From positions 56,423,502 through 56,487,501 of the forward strand of contig NC_079504.1 of assembly GCF_030052815.1 (NCBI RefSeq): a DNA stretch of 64,000 nucleotides. The letters are read 5' to 3'. Of the stretch, positions 23,127-34,396 are shown one piece after another (positions within the stretch are counted from its first letter, which is position 1; every line of letters starts with the position of its first letter). This DNA comes from Hevea brasiliensis (lineage: Eukaryota; Streptophyta; Magnoliopsida; Malpighiales; Euphorbiaceae). The position numbers and the translations under genes were made by a program. The notes beneath the pieces were generated by a model, which saw only the letters and a list, made by a program, of their open reading frames with translations, made no database searches and was not told the DNA's origin.

Positions 23127-24959
23127 GGCTGAAAAATTGAAGAAACCAATCTGTTTCTTCCCTTTCCCATTTGCAGCCGTGACTCACATCTTCCCTCTCC
23201 CTAACCTATTCCTCCATGAAAGCTTAAGGCAAGCTTGAAACCACCCACCAAATCACCTTGAAACCACTACCTTGCTTCACAAAAAAGTGATCTTGCATCT
23301 TGAAAAACCTCTACCCAGCAAAAAGAAGAAGAAAGAAGGAAGTTTTGGAGACTTGGAAGAGTGAGCAAAAGAGGTTAGTGTCCAATCTCCTATCTCTTTT
23401 ACTTAATTCATGTTTATTGGCATGAGATAAGTGGAAAAGTGTAAGAAAAATAATATAAAACTTATGTATATTCATCCCTACAATTTGGGCAGCCTAGGGA
23501 TGGTTAGGGTTTGATGAATTTACTTGAAGTAAAGTGTTTATGAGCTGCCCATAGCATGAGATGAGTGATTGAACATGTAAGAGTAAGTGAAATGCAAGTG
23601 TGATGCATGAATGAACCTTGAAAATGTGGACACTTGAACAACATTAGGGTTTGCACATGTGATGGTTCATTAACCTTGTAATGGTTAATTAGTGACCATT
23701 TGAATGTGTATGATGAGGAAATGAAGTGAGTTGAGGCTTGGCATTTGTGTATGGATGAGCTGCCTTAGCTAACCTGCAGGACTGAGCATGAGTCCAGCAG
23801 GTTTGGGTAGTTATAAATGGAGTTGTAGAGGTTCAATTGGTTCAAGGCTAATTGGAAATGAAACTAGACACATAATGGCACCACTTTGGTGAAGAAACCC
23901 TGCCCAGAAAACCAACAAAGTTGGCCTCAAAATTGCCCTAATCCGGGTGACTTGCATTCTGCCTGGGCAAAATGACCAAATGAATAGTGTCTATTCATTT
24001 GGTCATAACTCAGTGTAGAAAGGTCCAATTGATCTAAAATTTTACCATTAGAAAGCAGAGACATAGGCCTACAACTTTCATGAAGAACACAAATCCAAAT
24101 TCTGACCATAACCTAGTCAAATTGCAAGCCAAACTTAGGTTACCAAATCTAGCAGAATAAGTTTTGCCCAGAATTTTGGATTCTGTCCAATCCGGCCAGT
24201 TATGGTGTTTAGGCCATAACTTAAGCTACAAAACTCCAAATGGAGTGATTCAAAAAAGGAAATGTGACCAGACAAAATAAGGAACAACTTTCATGAAAAC
24301 AATTTTGCCAAATTCCTACTGTATAAATAACCAATGGAACAATAAATATGAGGCTTGAAATCTAAAAATTTTAAATAACTAACACTAAGCTTAGAAATGG
24401 TATTGGCAACCAATACCAACAATTTTAGAATGCAAAATGTGGTATGTTGAGAGTATTAGAAATAATGTACCTATTGTCTATGCAAAAGTCAATATTTTAG
24501 TTGACTAATGAAATGAATAGTAGCCATAAAATTTGAATTTCAAAGAATTATATAAATTAAAAGTGTTAAATGCCCTAGTAGGCCTAATGTGATTGGTTTA
24601 GATAGGTTGGCATGCCAATAGGGTTCTGATAGCAGTACTGCATATGATGTATGGCTTCATTGCCATTCTGTGATGTGATAGCCTATGGCTATACTGATTA
24701 TGATGTTTTACTTGGATTTATGCCTTATTGCTTTTATGGCTTATTAGCCATTCTGTTTGCACACCGGGAGACACATTGTGATCGATGGTGTGACGACTCG
24801 AGGTACCTGGTACCCAGTGCTAGTTTACCCGTTTATCCAGTCCGGTCAATTTGTATAGGTTACTTGGGCATGGAAAAGTATAACTGTAATTGAACTGATT
24901 ATTAAAGAAAATATGAAAATTAAATATCAAGAATGATTACAATAAAATACAAAGAAGCT

Positions 24960-24964
24960 CAAAA
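24960..24964. other. TSD CAAAA, left
   Basis: Matches 32488-32492. The sister LTR at 36880 shows the uninterrupted AAGCTCAAAATCAT. Confidence 0.9.
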
Positions 24965-25538
24965 TGTAACATCCTCCCGGTAGCAACTCCGTACATTCTA
25001 CTGTTTCGGTGACCGGTGTCGGTCCGGACAGCTAGAACATCCGGAAAAATATTTAAACTAAAGTCAAGAACCATAATTAACTCAAATATTAATGAGAAAA
25101 ATTTAGTAAAAATTTTAGAAATAAAATACAGTTAAGTCAAATGAGCCGGTGCCCAAGCGATGGGTAACCAGAGGGAAGTTGCGGTTCTCGCAATGAGGAG
25201 CCCTAGACCCGGGAAAAAAATTATAAAATAATTTTTGGGACTCCAGAGAAGGGTCATTGAGGTTCCTATGGCATTAGAATGCCAAGAAAATATTTAGAAA
25301 AATTTTCAATCGGTACAGACAATTTTGGCCCGTTGAGCCAAACGGAGGGCATTTTGGTCATTTCGCCTTTAGAGGTGATTTTTGGCCGACTTTTCCAGTT
25401 AAGTAAATAATTATTATGATCTAAAATATGAATAAATATTAGTAATAATTTAATTAGAAATGAGTTAAAGAAAGAAGAAAGAAAAATCAAATAAAAAGGC
25501 ATTAATGACATAAGCTTGATGTAATTAGAACCCCTTAG

Positions 25539-25575
25539 CCAATCAAATTAAAGGAAGACATTTATAATACATAAA
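25539..25575 (+). promoter_or_regulatory. Likely U3 promoter of IIb 5' LTR
   Basis: CCAATCA at 25539-25545 and TTTATAATACATAAA at 25561-25575. The duplicate set is in the 3' LTR at 29492 and 29514. Confidence 0.45.
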
Positions 25576-27470
25576 TGGGCAGAAAAAGAAGACCATTTTA
25601 GAGAATTTTCTGCAGCTACTCTTCTTCCCCAATAAAACGTTTCATGCTTCTCTTTTCCCTTCTCCATTTTCATGCTTACAAAGCTTGAATCCACACCCTT
25701 TCTCACCTCAAAACCCTAAGTTATCTTCACTAAAACTTGTCCCCACATCCTAAGCAACCTCTAGGCAGCCAAAAGAAGAAGAAAGAAGGAGTTTGGGTAG
25801 CTTGAAAAATCTGCCACCTAAAGGTTAGTGCCTACTTATATATATACTTCTTTGATTCCATGTTAGAAGCTTGAAATAAGTGAGAAATTGTAAATTAAAT
25901 GAATAAAAGTTAAGTGTATGCATCCCTTGAATTTTTGGCAGCCCTAGGAAGGAATGAGTTTGATTGTATTAATGGACTTAGAGTGAATTGGAGATTATGT
26001 TTAAAGTGTATACATATATATATACAAAGAATGAAAGAGTTAACTAAAGAAATTGTGAAAATCATGAATTTGAACTAGGGTTTTGGAGAGTGAAATTTGG
26101 TTTTGGCTTATGAAGTGGTACGTGAACATTATAAGGGTCAATTAGTGACCATTTGAGGTAAGTTCACCATAATTTGAAGAGATTTAGAGTGATGCAAACT
26201 GAATTGGTAGGCTGCCTAGGGTAACCAGTAGGGAGGTTGTGATTCCAGCCCACTTGGACTGCCATATCTTTGGCTGTGTTGGTCCAATTGGTGTTTGGCC
26301 AATTGGACATGAAACTAGGCTTATAATGGCACATTTTTGCTGAAGAAACCATGCCCAAAAGACCAAAGCAAGAGGATCAAAACTTGGCCCCAATCCGGAT
26401 GCCCTGCAAACAGCCCCTGCAGAAATGACCAAATGAACAGTAACTGTTCATTTGGCCATAACTCACTGTAGATATGGTCAATTGACCTGAAATTTTTACA
26501 GCAACAAGATAAGATATAGACAAACAACTTTCATGAAGGACACCAATCTAAATTATGCCATTAACCTAATCAAATCATTGAGCAAAGTGAAGTTTACTGT
26601 ACTGAGATTTCCAGAATTTTCATTTGAGCAGTAATGTTTGGATGACTATAACTCTCTCTAGAAAACTTGGATTTAGGCGATTCTTGAACCGATGAAAACC
26701 TAAGGCATAGTAGAACATTTCATATGAAGAAAGTTAGGCCAGATTATGAACTTAACTTGATCAAATTACTGACCAAAGTTGGACCAAAATCTGCCAAAAT
26801 CCAAAAGTGCAGCATAAACAGTGCACGTGAACAGTAAACTTATTTTGGCCATAACTTGAGCTAAAAAACTCCAAATGGAGTGATTCAAAAAAGGAAATTC
26901 AACTAGACAGAATAAGGAACAACTTTCATGTTTACCATTTCCTCAAATTCCCACTGTAAAAATAACAAATGGAACAATAAAGATGAAGCACCAAATCTGA
27001 AAATTTTGTTCAATTAGCATGAAGCTTAGAAATGGTATTGGCAACCAATACCAACAAGTTTTAAATACAAAATGTGGTATGTTTGGGGTGTTAAAACCAA
27101 TACACCTATTTTCCATCCAAAAGTCAACATTTTTATTGACCAATGAGGTGAATAGTGACACCAAAACCAAAAATTGGCAATTTTGCCAAAATGACCTAAG
27201 CTTTGAGAAAGTGACCAAAACCAACAAGTTTTGAATACAAAATATGGTATGTTGGGAGTACTAAAACCAATGTACCTATTGTTTATGCAAAAGTCAACAT
27301 TTTAGTTGACTAATGAAATGAATAGTGACATGAAAACTTAAAATTCAAAAATTGTGAAACTTAAAAGTGCAAAATGCCCTAGTAGGCCTAATGTGATTGG
27401 TTTGGATAGGTTGGCATGCCAATAGGGTATTGTTTTAGCAGTACTGCGAAAAGCTTTATGCCGTATTCAT

Positions 27471-27535
27471 GGCTTTTACGCCTGTATTCATGGCTTTTAT
27501 GCCCGTATTCATGGCTTTTATGCCAATTATGTGAT
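27471..27535 (+). repeat. 21-bp tandem repeats in LTR
   Basis: About three units of GGCTTTTAYGCCYGTATTCAT. The partner LTR (31420-31470) has fewer units, so copy number changed after insertion. Confidence 0.8.
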
Positions 27536-28566
27536 ATCATGGCTTTTTAGCCATACTGACTGCATACGTGGTTGACGTTCTGCGTCCCATGGTATGACGG
27601 CCCGAGGCACCGCGGTGTCCAGTGCCAACGACCCGTTATCCAGTCCAATCGTCCAGTATAGGTTACTTGGGCATGGAAAAGTATAACTGTGATTGAACTG
27701 ATTATTAAAGAAAATACGAAAATTAAGTATCAGGAATGATTACAAAAATACAAAGAAGCTCAAGATCACGAAGAAAATAATTAACGAAATGCATGAAGAA
27801 GTTAATATCATAAAACATGATTAGCCCTCGACTAAACAATAAGTTAGTAATTATTCATTTCTTATGAACACAATAGCAAGGAAATTATTATTTTTATTTG
27901 CATATTATATTTTCTTGTATTATTGGCACCACTAAGCTTTATGCTTAGCGCGTCACTTTTGCAACGCGTAGTCAAGATTTGGACAGAGGGCCCGGTAGAC
28001 CCGCAGTTCGGTAAGGCGGTTCACGATTACGCATAGTATCCGTGTCACCTCAACCTGCGATTGCATTGGTAGGACACTAGGTGTCATTTTGGCATTCTGT
28101 AATAAATTTTGATTTTCTCATATGTAATGAAACTTATGTAATGTATTTTGATTTTCATGTAAATAATGCAAATTTGTGTTTGTAAATAGAAAAGTGAATA
28201 TTGATCTGTAACTGGTACATGATTATCAAATGAGGTGAATGATTGAGAAATGAATGTGAACTGAAAAATATTGAGATTTTGATAAATGGAGTTGAGATGA
28301 ATGAATAAGAATATAGGAAGTGTTTTTCACAGGTTCCGAAGAACTGTTTTCTCCATTTTTAGCCAGTACTCCGCCGGATTTTCTTTAAAATTTTCGGAAT
28401 CTTAAATAAATTATAATTTCGATAAATGGCTTAAATAAATCATATTTCATAAGTTATATTCAAAAGGAAGAATAAAAATGAATTAAGATAAAATAGAGTG
28501 CTCGGCACACTGAGTGGCATAACTTGCTCGGCTACACTGTAGTCGGGTAAGGGGTGTCACATTTAG

Positions 28567-28578
28567 TGGTATCAGAGC
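28567..28578 (+). promoter_or_regulatory. Primer-binding site of IIb
   Basis: TGGTATCAGAGC, five bases from the LTR edge at 28561; tRNA-iMet type. Confidence 0.93.
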
Positions 28579-28903
28579 GCGGTTTAGGCGTTTCTGGACC
28601 TACATAGACTGCATATCATGCATTGCATTCATAAGAGTCGAGGTGACACTATTGCAGATCTGTATTTCTTGTTTATTTTAGGTTAAGGTATGGAATAAGA
28701 GAGTGAAGAGACAATGAGATAGTGAATGGAGATGAGAAGGAGACTGTATTTAAGATGAAAAAGGATGAGTACATAACTGTTTGAGGATAGGATTGAGACT
28801 AAGGAGAAAGTGAAGTATGATAACACGGAAAGGTGAAGAAATAAGGAGGTAATAGCTCCTCAACTATTTACACCGGATAAATTTTGAGGATGAAATTTAA
28901 ATA

Positions 28904-28916
28904 AGAGGGGAAGAGT
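28904..28916 (+). promoter_or_regulatory. Polypurine tract of IIb
   Basis: AGAGGGGAAGAGT immediately before TGTAACATCC; identical to the tract of element II at 34384. Confidence 0.92.
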
Positions 28917-31900
28917 TGTAACATCCTCCCGGTAGCAACTCCGTACATTCTACTGTTCCGGTGACCGGTGTCGGTCCGGACAGCTAGAACGTCCAGAAAA
29001 ATATTTAAACTAAAGTCAAGAACCATAATTAACTCAAATATTAATGAGAAATATTTAGTAAAAATTTTAGAAATAAAATACAGTTAAGTCAAATGAGCCG
29101 ATGCCCAAGCGATGGGTAACCAGAGGGAAGTTGCAGTTCTCGCAACGAGGAGCCCTAGACCCAGGAAAAAAATTATAAAATAATTTTTGGGACTCCAGAG
29201 AAGGGTCATTGAGGTTCCTATGGCATTAGAATGCCAAGAAAATATTTAGAAAAATTTTTCAATCGGTACAGACAATTTTGGCCCGTTGAGCCAAACGGAG
29301 GGCATTTTGGTCATTTCGCCTTCAGAGGTGATTTTTGGCCGACTTGTCCAGTTAAGTAAATAATTATTATGATCTAAAATATGAATAAATATTAATAAAA
29401 ATTTAATTAGAAATGAGTTAAAGAAAGAAGAAAGAAAAATCAAATAAAAAGGCATTAATGACATAAGCTTGATGTAATTAGAACCCCTTAGCCAATCAAA
29501 TTAAAGGAAGACATTTATAATACATAAATGGGCAGCAAAAGAAGACCATTTTAGTGAATTTTCTGCAGCTACTCTTCTTCCCCAATAAAACTTTTCATGC
29601 TTCTCTTTTCCCTTCTCCATTTTCATGCTTACAAAGCTTGAATCCACACCCTTTCTCACCTCAAAACCCTAAGTTATCTTCACTAAAACTTGTCCCCACA
29701 TCCTAAGCAACCTCTAGGCAGCCAAAAGAAGAAGAAAGAAGGAGTTTGGGTAGCTTGAAAAATCTGCCACCTAAAGGTTAGTGCCTACTTATATATATAC
29801 TTCTTTGATTCCATGTTAGAAGCTTGAAATAAGTGAGAAATTGTAAATTAAATGAATAAAAGTTAAGTGTATGCATCCCTTGAATTTTCGGCAGCCCTAG
29901 GAAGGAATGAGTTTGATTGTATTAATAGACTTAGAGTGAATTGGAGATTATGTTTAAAGTGTATACATATATATATACAAAGAATGAAAGAGTTAACTAA
30001 AGAAATTGTGAAAATCATGAATTTGAACTAGGGTTTTGGAGAGTGAAATTTGGTTTTGGCTTATGAAGTGGTACGTGAACATTATAAGGGTCAATTAGTG
30101 ACCATTTGAGGTAAGTTCACCATAATTTGAAGAGATTTAGAGTGATGCAAACTGAATTGGTAGGCTGCCTAGGGTAACCAGTAGGGAGGCTGTGATTCCA
30201 GCCCACTTGGACTGCCATATCTTTGGCTGTGTTGGTCCAATTGGTGTTTGGACAATTGGACATGAAACTAGGCTTATAATGGCACATTTTTTCTGAAGAA
30301 ACCATGCCCAAAAGACCAAAGCAAGAGGATCAAAACTTGGCCCCAATCCGGATGCCCTGCAAATAGCCCCTGCAGAAATGACCAAATGAACAGTAACTGT
30401 TCATTTGGCCATAACTCACTGTAGATATGGTCAATTGACCTAAAATTTTTACAGCAACAAGATAAGATATAGACAAACAACTTTCATGAAGGACACCAAT
30501 CTAAATTATGCCATTAACCTAATCAAATCATTGAGCAAAGTGAAGTTTACTGTACTGAGATTTCCAGAATTTTCATTTGAGCAGTAATGTTTGGATGACT
30601 ATAACTCTCTCTAGAAAACTTGGATTTAGGCGATTCTTGAACCGATGAAAACCTAAGGCATAGTAGAATATTTCATATGAAGAAAGTTAGGCCAAATTAT
30701 GAACTTAACTTGATCAAATTACTGACCAAAGTTGGACCAAAATCTGCCAAAACCCAAAAGTGCAGCATAAACAGTGCATGTGAACAGTAAACTTATTTTG
30801 GCCATAACTTGAGCTACAAAACTCCAAATGGAGTGATTCAAAAAAGGAAATTCAACTAGAAAGAATAAGGAACAACTTTCATGTTTACCATTTCCTCAAA
30901 TTCCCACTGTAAAAATAACAAATGGAACAGTAAAGATGAAGCACCAAATCTGAAAATTTTGTTCAATTAGCATTAAGCTTAGAAATGGTATTGGCAACCA
31001 ATACCAACAAGTTTTAAATACAAAATGTGGTATGTTTGGGGTGTTAAAACCAATACACCTATTTTCTATCCAAAAGTCAACATTTTTATTGACCAATGAG
31101 GTGAATAGTGACACCAAAACCAAAAATTGGCAATTTTGCCAAAATGACCTAAGCTTTGAGAAAGTGACCAAAACCAACAAGTTTTGAATACAAAATGTGG
31201 TATGTTGGGAGTACTAAAACCAATGTACCTATTGTTTATGCAAAAGTCAACATTTTAGTTGACTAATGAAATGAATAGTGACATGAAAACTTGAAATTCA
31301 AAAATTGTGAAACTTAAAAGTGCAAAATGCCCTAGTAGGCCTAATGTGATTGGTTTGGATAGGTTGGCATGCCAATAGGGTATTGTTTTAGCAGTACTGC
31401 GAAAGGCTTTATGCCGTATTCATGGCTTTATGCCCGTATTCATGGCTTTTATGCCAATTATGTGATATCATGGCTTTTTAGCCATACCGATTTATCGTGA
31501 TTGGCGTTACTGCGTCCCATGGTATGGCGACGAGGCACGCGGTGTCGGTGCCAACGACCGTTATCGATCCAATCGTCGAAGATAGGTTACTTGGGCATGG
31601 AAAAGTATAACTGTGATTGAACTGATTATTTAAGAAAATACGAAAATTAAGTATCAGGAATGATTACAAAAATACAAAGAAGCTCAAGATCACGAAGAAA
31701 ATAATTAACGAAATGCATGAAGAAGTTAATATCATAAAACATGATTAGCCCTCGACTAAACAATAAGTTAGTAATTATTCATTTCTTATGAAGACAATAG
31801 CAAGGAAATTATTATTTTTATTTGCATATTATATTTTCTTGTATTATTGGCACCACTAAGCTTTATACTTAGCGCGTCGCTTTTGCAACGCGTAGGTACT

Positions 31901-32487
31901 GAAGATTTGGACAGAGGGCCCAGAGACCACAGTTCGGTAAGGCGGTTCACGATTACGCATAGTGTCCGTGTCACCTCAACCTGCGATTGCATTGGTAGGA
32001 CACTAGGTGTCATTTTGGCATTCTGTAATAAATTTTGATTTTCTCATATGTAATGAAACTTATGTAATGTATTTTGATTTTCATGTAAATAATGCAAATT
32101 TGTGTTTGTAAATGGAAAAGTGAATATTGATCTGTAACTGGTCCATGATTATCAAATGAGGTGAATGATTGAGAAATGAATGTGAACTGAAAAATATTGA
32201 GATTTTGATAAATAGAGTTGAGATGAATGAATAAGAATATAGGAAGTATTTTTCACAGGTTTCGAAGAACTATTTTCTCCATTTTTAGCCGGTACTCCGC
32301 CGGATTTTCTTTAAAATTTTCGGAACCTTAAATAAATTATAATTTCGATAAATGGCTTAAATAAATCATATTTCACAAGTTGTATTCAAAAGGAAGAATA
32401 AAAATGAATTAAGATAAAATAGAGTGCTCGGCACACTGAGTGGCATAACTTGCTCGGCTACACTGTAGTCGGGTAAGGGGTGTCACA
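28917..32487 (+). repeat. 3' LTR of element IIb (3571 bp)
   Basis: Aligns throughout with 24965-28561. Differences include a shorter 21-bp repeat block and small deletions around 31490-31570. It has the same palindrome at 30382-30408. No gene seen. Confidence 0.95.
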
Positions 32488-32492
32488 CAAAA
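32488..32492. other. TSD CAAAA, right
   Basis: Matches 24960-24964. Confidence 0.9.
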
Positions 32493-33339
32493 TCATCAAG
32501 AAGATAATTAACAAAATGCATGAAGAAGTTAGTATCATGAAATGTAATTAGCCCTCGACTAAACAATAAGTTAGTAATTATTCATTTTTTTTTTTAGCAT
32601 AATAACCAAGAAATTATTATTTTTATTTGCATATTATATTTTCTTGTATTATTGGCATCACTAAGCTTTATGCTTAGCGCGTCGCTTTTGCAACGCGTAG
32701 GTACTGAAGATTTGGACAGAGGGCTCAGTAGACCATAGATTGGGTAAGGCCGTTCACAGTTTTTCATAGTGTCCGTGTCACCTCACAGGCTAAAGTACAT
32801 TGGTAGGACACTAGGTCCCATTTTGTATTTTGTGGTTTTTGTAAGTTTTGTAATTAAACTCTTATTTTATCATGTGTATTTGAAACAAATGTAATATAAT
32901 CTTGTATTAATGTAATATTTGTAAATTGTGATTATAAATAACATATGAGAATTTATTTATGATTTGAGCATGATGATGATGTGAAATAAATGAATGACAA
33001 ATGGAGGAATTATTAAGAAATTGCTGTAAATTGATGTGATACAAATGGAGTTTGAGAATGATTGGAAATTATTGGAATTGTTTTCTACAGGTTCCGAAGA
33101 ACTGTTTTCTCCATTTTTAGCCGGCACTCTGTCGGATTTTCTCTAAAATTTTTAGAGCCACAAATTAATTTATAATTTCAATAAATGATCTAAATGAGAT
33201 TAATTTCATAAATTTCACTTAATAACTATAATAAATAAATTAAGAACTGATATATATCAATGAGATAAGTTATGGTGTCCCAGTACACTGTGTGGCATAT
33301 CTTGCTTAGCTACACTGTAGACGGGTAAGGGGTGTCACA
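32493..33339 (+). repeat. 5' LTR of element II, second segment
   Basis: Continues the LTR split at 24964 and ends GGGGTGTCACA. Aligns with ~36885-37725 of the 3' LTR. Confidence 0.94.
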
Positions 33340-33344
33340 TTCAG

Positions 33345-33356
33345 TGGTATCAGAGC
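33345..33356 (+). promoter_or_regulatory. Primer-binding site of element II
   Basis: TGGTATCAGAGC five bases inside the LTR end at 33339. Confidence 0.93.
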
Positions 33357-33466
33357 ATGGTTTAGGCGTTTCTGGGCCAAGATCGAGTCCATACCATGCA
33401 TTGCTTTTGTAAGAGCCGAGGTGACACTAATACAGATCTATTTGTCTTTCTTATTTTGATTAGGAT

Positions 33467-34332
33467 ATGGACCCCACGTCACAAAGAGCAGTAGATGAGG
33501 AAGTGGAGAGTCGTACTCCACCTGCAGTTGAGACTGGGGGCCAGGGAGAACCTGCTCCACTGGCACCAGCAGTGCCTGCACAGCCTCCACTGGCTATGTT
33601 TCAGCAAACCGCTGAATTCTTCAGACAGATGGTTGGGGTTATGCCACCACCACCACTTCCACAGCAGAAATCCCATCTGGAAAAACTGAGAAAATTTAGG
33701 GCTGTGGACTTCATTGGTAAGAAAGAAGATTACTCGATGGCAGCTGAGAATTGGCTAGACCGTACTATAAGAGTATTGAAGCAACTGCATTGCACCCCAG
33801 AGCAAAACTCGGGGGGTGTTGTGTCCCTACTTCAAGATGATGCCTATCAGTGGTGGGACACTATATCTAGTGAGGTCCAGCCAGAGTTGATAACTTTGGA
33901 TTTCTTCTTTGCTGAATTTAAGAAGAAGTATGTGGGAAGTGTGTACCTGGAAGACAAGAGAAGAGAGTTTATTAATCTTCTTTGCCCCAGTGCCTGAATG
34001 TATGCACTGTGGTAGGAGACACAGAGGGGAGTGTCGAACTGTTAACTAGAGAGTGTTTCAAGTGTGGGGCTATGGATCATTTCATAAGAGATTGCCCTCA
34101 GAGGAGTGGTTCAATAGCTCCAGTACAAGTTGATAGACCTGCCCCTACAGTTCAAAGGGGTAAAAGATCTGGTAAAGCAGAAACGGCTGACATTTCACAG
34201 AAGATTATTTCTGAGATAGTTGAAAGGCCCGAAGTCAGGGTGGCACCACAGGTCTATGCTGTGGAAGCTCAAGAAGAGCTAAACCTAGACATTGATGAGG
34301 CAATACAAGGAAGTGAAGAAGCAAGGAGGTAG
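33467..34332 (+). pseudogene. gag: gypsy gag of element II, internally deleted
   Basis: ATG at 33467 (MDPTSQRAVDEEVE) matches the gag start of element I. Residues 1-170 contain a Pro-rich N-terminus, LEKLRKFRAVDF, WLDRTIRVLKQL, DDAYQWWDT and FFAEFKKKYV, all capsid blocks. After EFINL the frame breaks: the C-terminal capsid half is missing and the text jumps to CMHCGRRHRGEC, then an intact zinc knuckle CFKCGAMDHFIRDC in the frame ending at 34332. A linker follows (VYAVEAQEE). The protein then meets the pol 3' end (VNFEDEI-like, 34354-34378) without any protease, RT or integrase. The element kept a nucleocapsid-like piece but could not make full Gag. Confidence 0.9.
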
Positions 34333-34383
34333 CAACTCCATGATTACTTAAGTCAAGTAAATTTCGAGGACGAAATTTAAATT

Positions 34384-34396
34384 AGAGGGGAAGAGT
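34384..34396 (+). promoter_or_regulatory. Polypurine tract of element II
   Basis: AGAGGGGAAGAGT just before TGTAACACCC at 34397. Confidence 0.92.

Larger units (their letters stand above)
22506..24964 (+). repeat. 5' LTR of element II, first segment
   Basis: Starts TGTAACACCCTCACTG and continues to the CAAAA target at 24960-24964. It aligns with the first ~2.46 kb of the 3' LTR (34397 onward). It holds a 35-nt inverted repeat at 23972-24006 and the ACTCCAAATGGAGTGATTC block near 24224-24256. No gene seen. Confidence 0.95.
24965..28561 (+). repeat. 5' LTR of element IIb (3597 bp)
   Basis: TGTAACATCC to GGGGTGTCACA. Contains a 27-nt palindrome (26429-26455), a ~169-bp tandem duplication (27052-27220 and 27221-27340) and 21-bp repeats (27471-27535). 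The frames inside are LTR text, not genes. Confidence 0.95.
28562..28916 (+). other. Interior of element IIb
   Basis: 355 bp. The primer site (28567-28578) is followed by the leader shared with element II (GGTTTAGGCGTTTCTGG). Purine-rich sequence follows with no ORF at the position of gag, and then GATGAAATTTAAATAAG and the polypurine tract. The leader and the pre-tract end are retained and everything between is lost or replaced. Confidence 0.9.
24965..32487 (+). mobile_element. LTR-only gypsy element IIb (7.5 kb, 355-bp interior)
   Basis: Two near-identical LTRs of 3597 and 3571 bp enclose just 355 bp (28562-28916). That interior has the tRNA-iMet primer site, a short leader that matches the leader of element II, and a polypurine tract, but no gag or pol. 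The 5-bp TSD CAAAA shows it inserted as a unit. It sits inside the LTR of a relative and in the same orientation. It must have used proteins supplied in trans, or lost its interior after insertion. Confidence 0.94.

Noticed and set aside
24651..24893. 80-codon frame recurring in part at 36569-36772
   Set aside because: Covers LTR microrepeats (TTATGGC, GGCTTTTATGCC); same reason as above.
26943..27227. 94-codon minus-strand frame repeated at 30896-31180
   Set aside because: LTR text of element IIb duplicated in both LTRs; composed of low-complexity hydrophobic codons.
33467..33997. Host gene with 176-codon ORF
   Set aside because: Same N-terminus as gypsy gag of element I, between primer site and polypurine tract; it is element gag.
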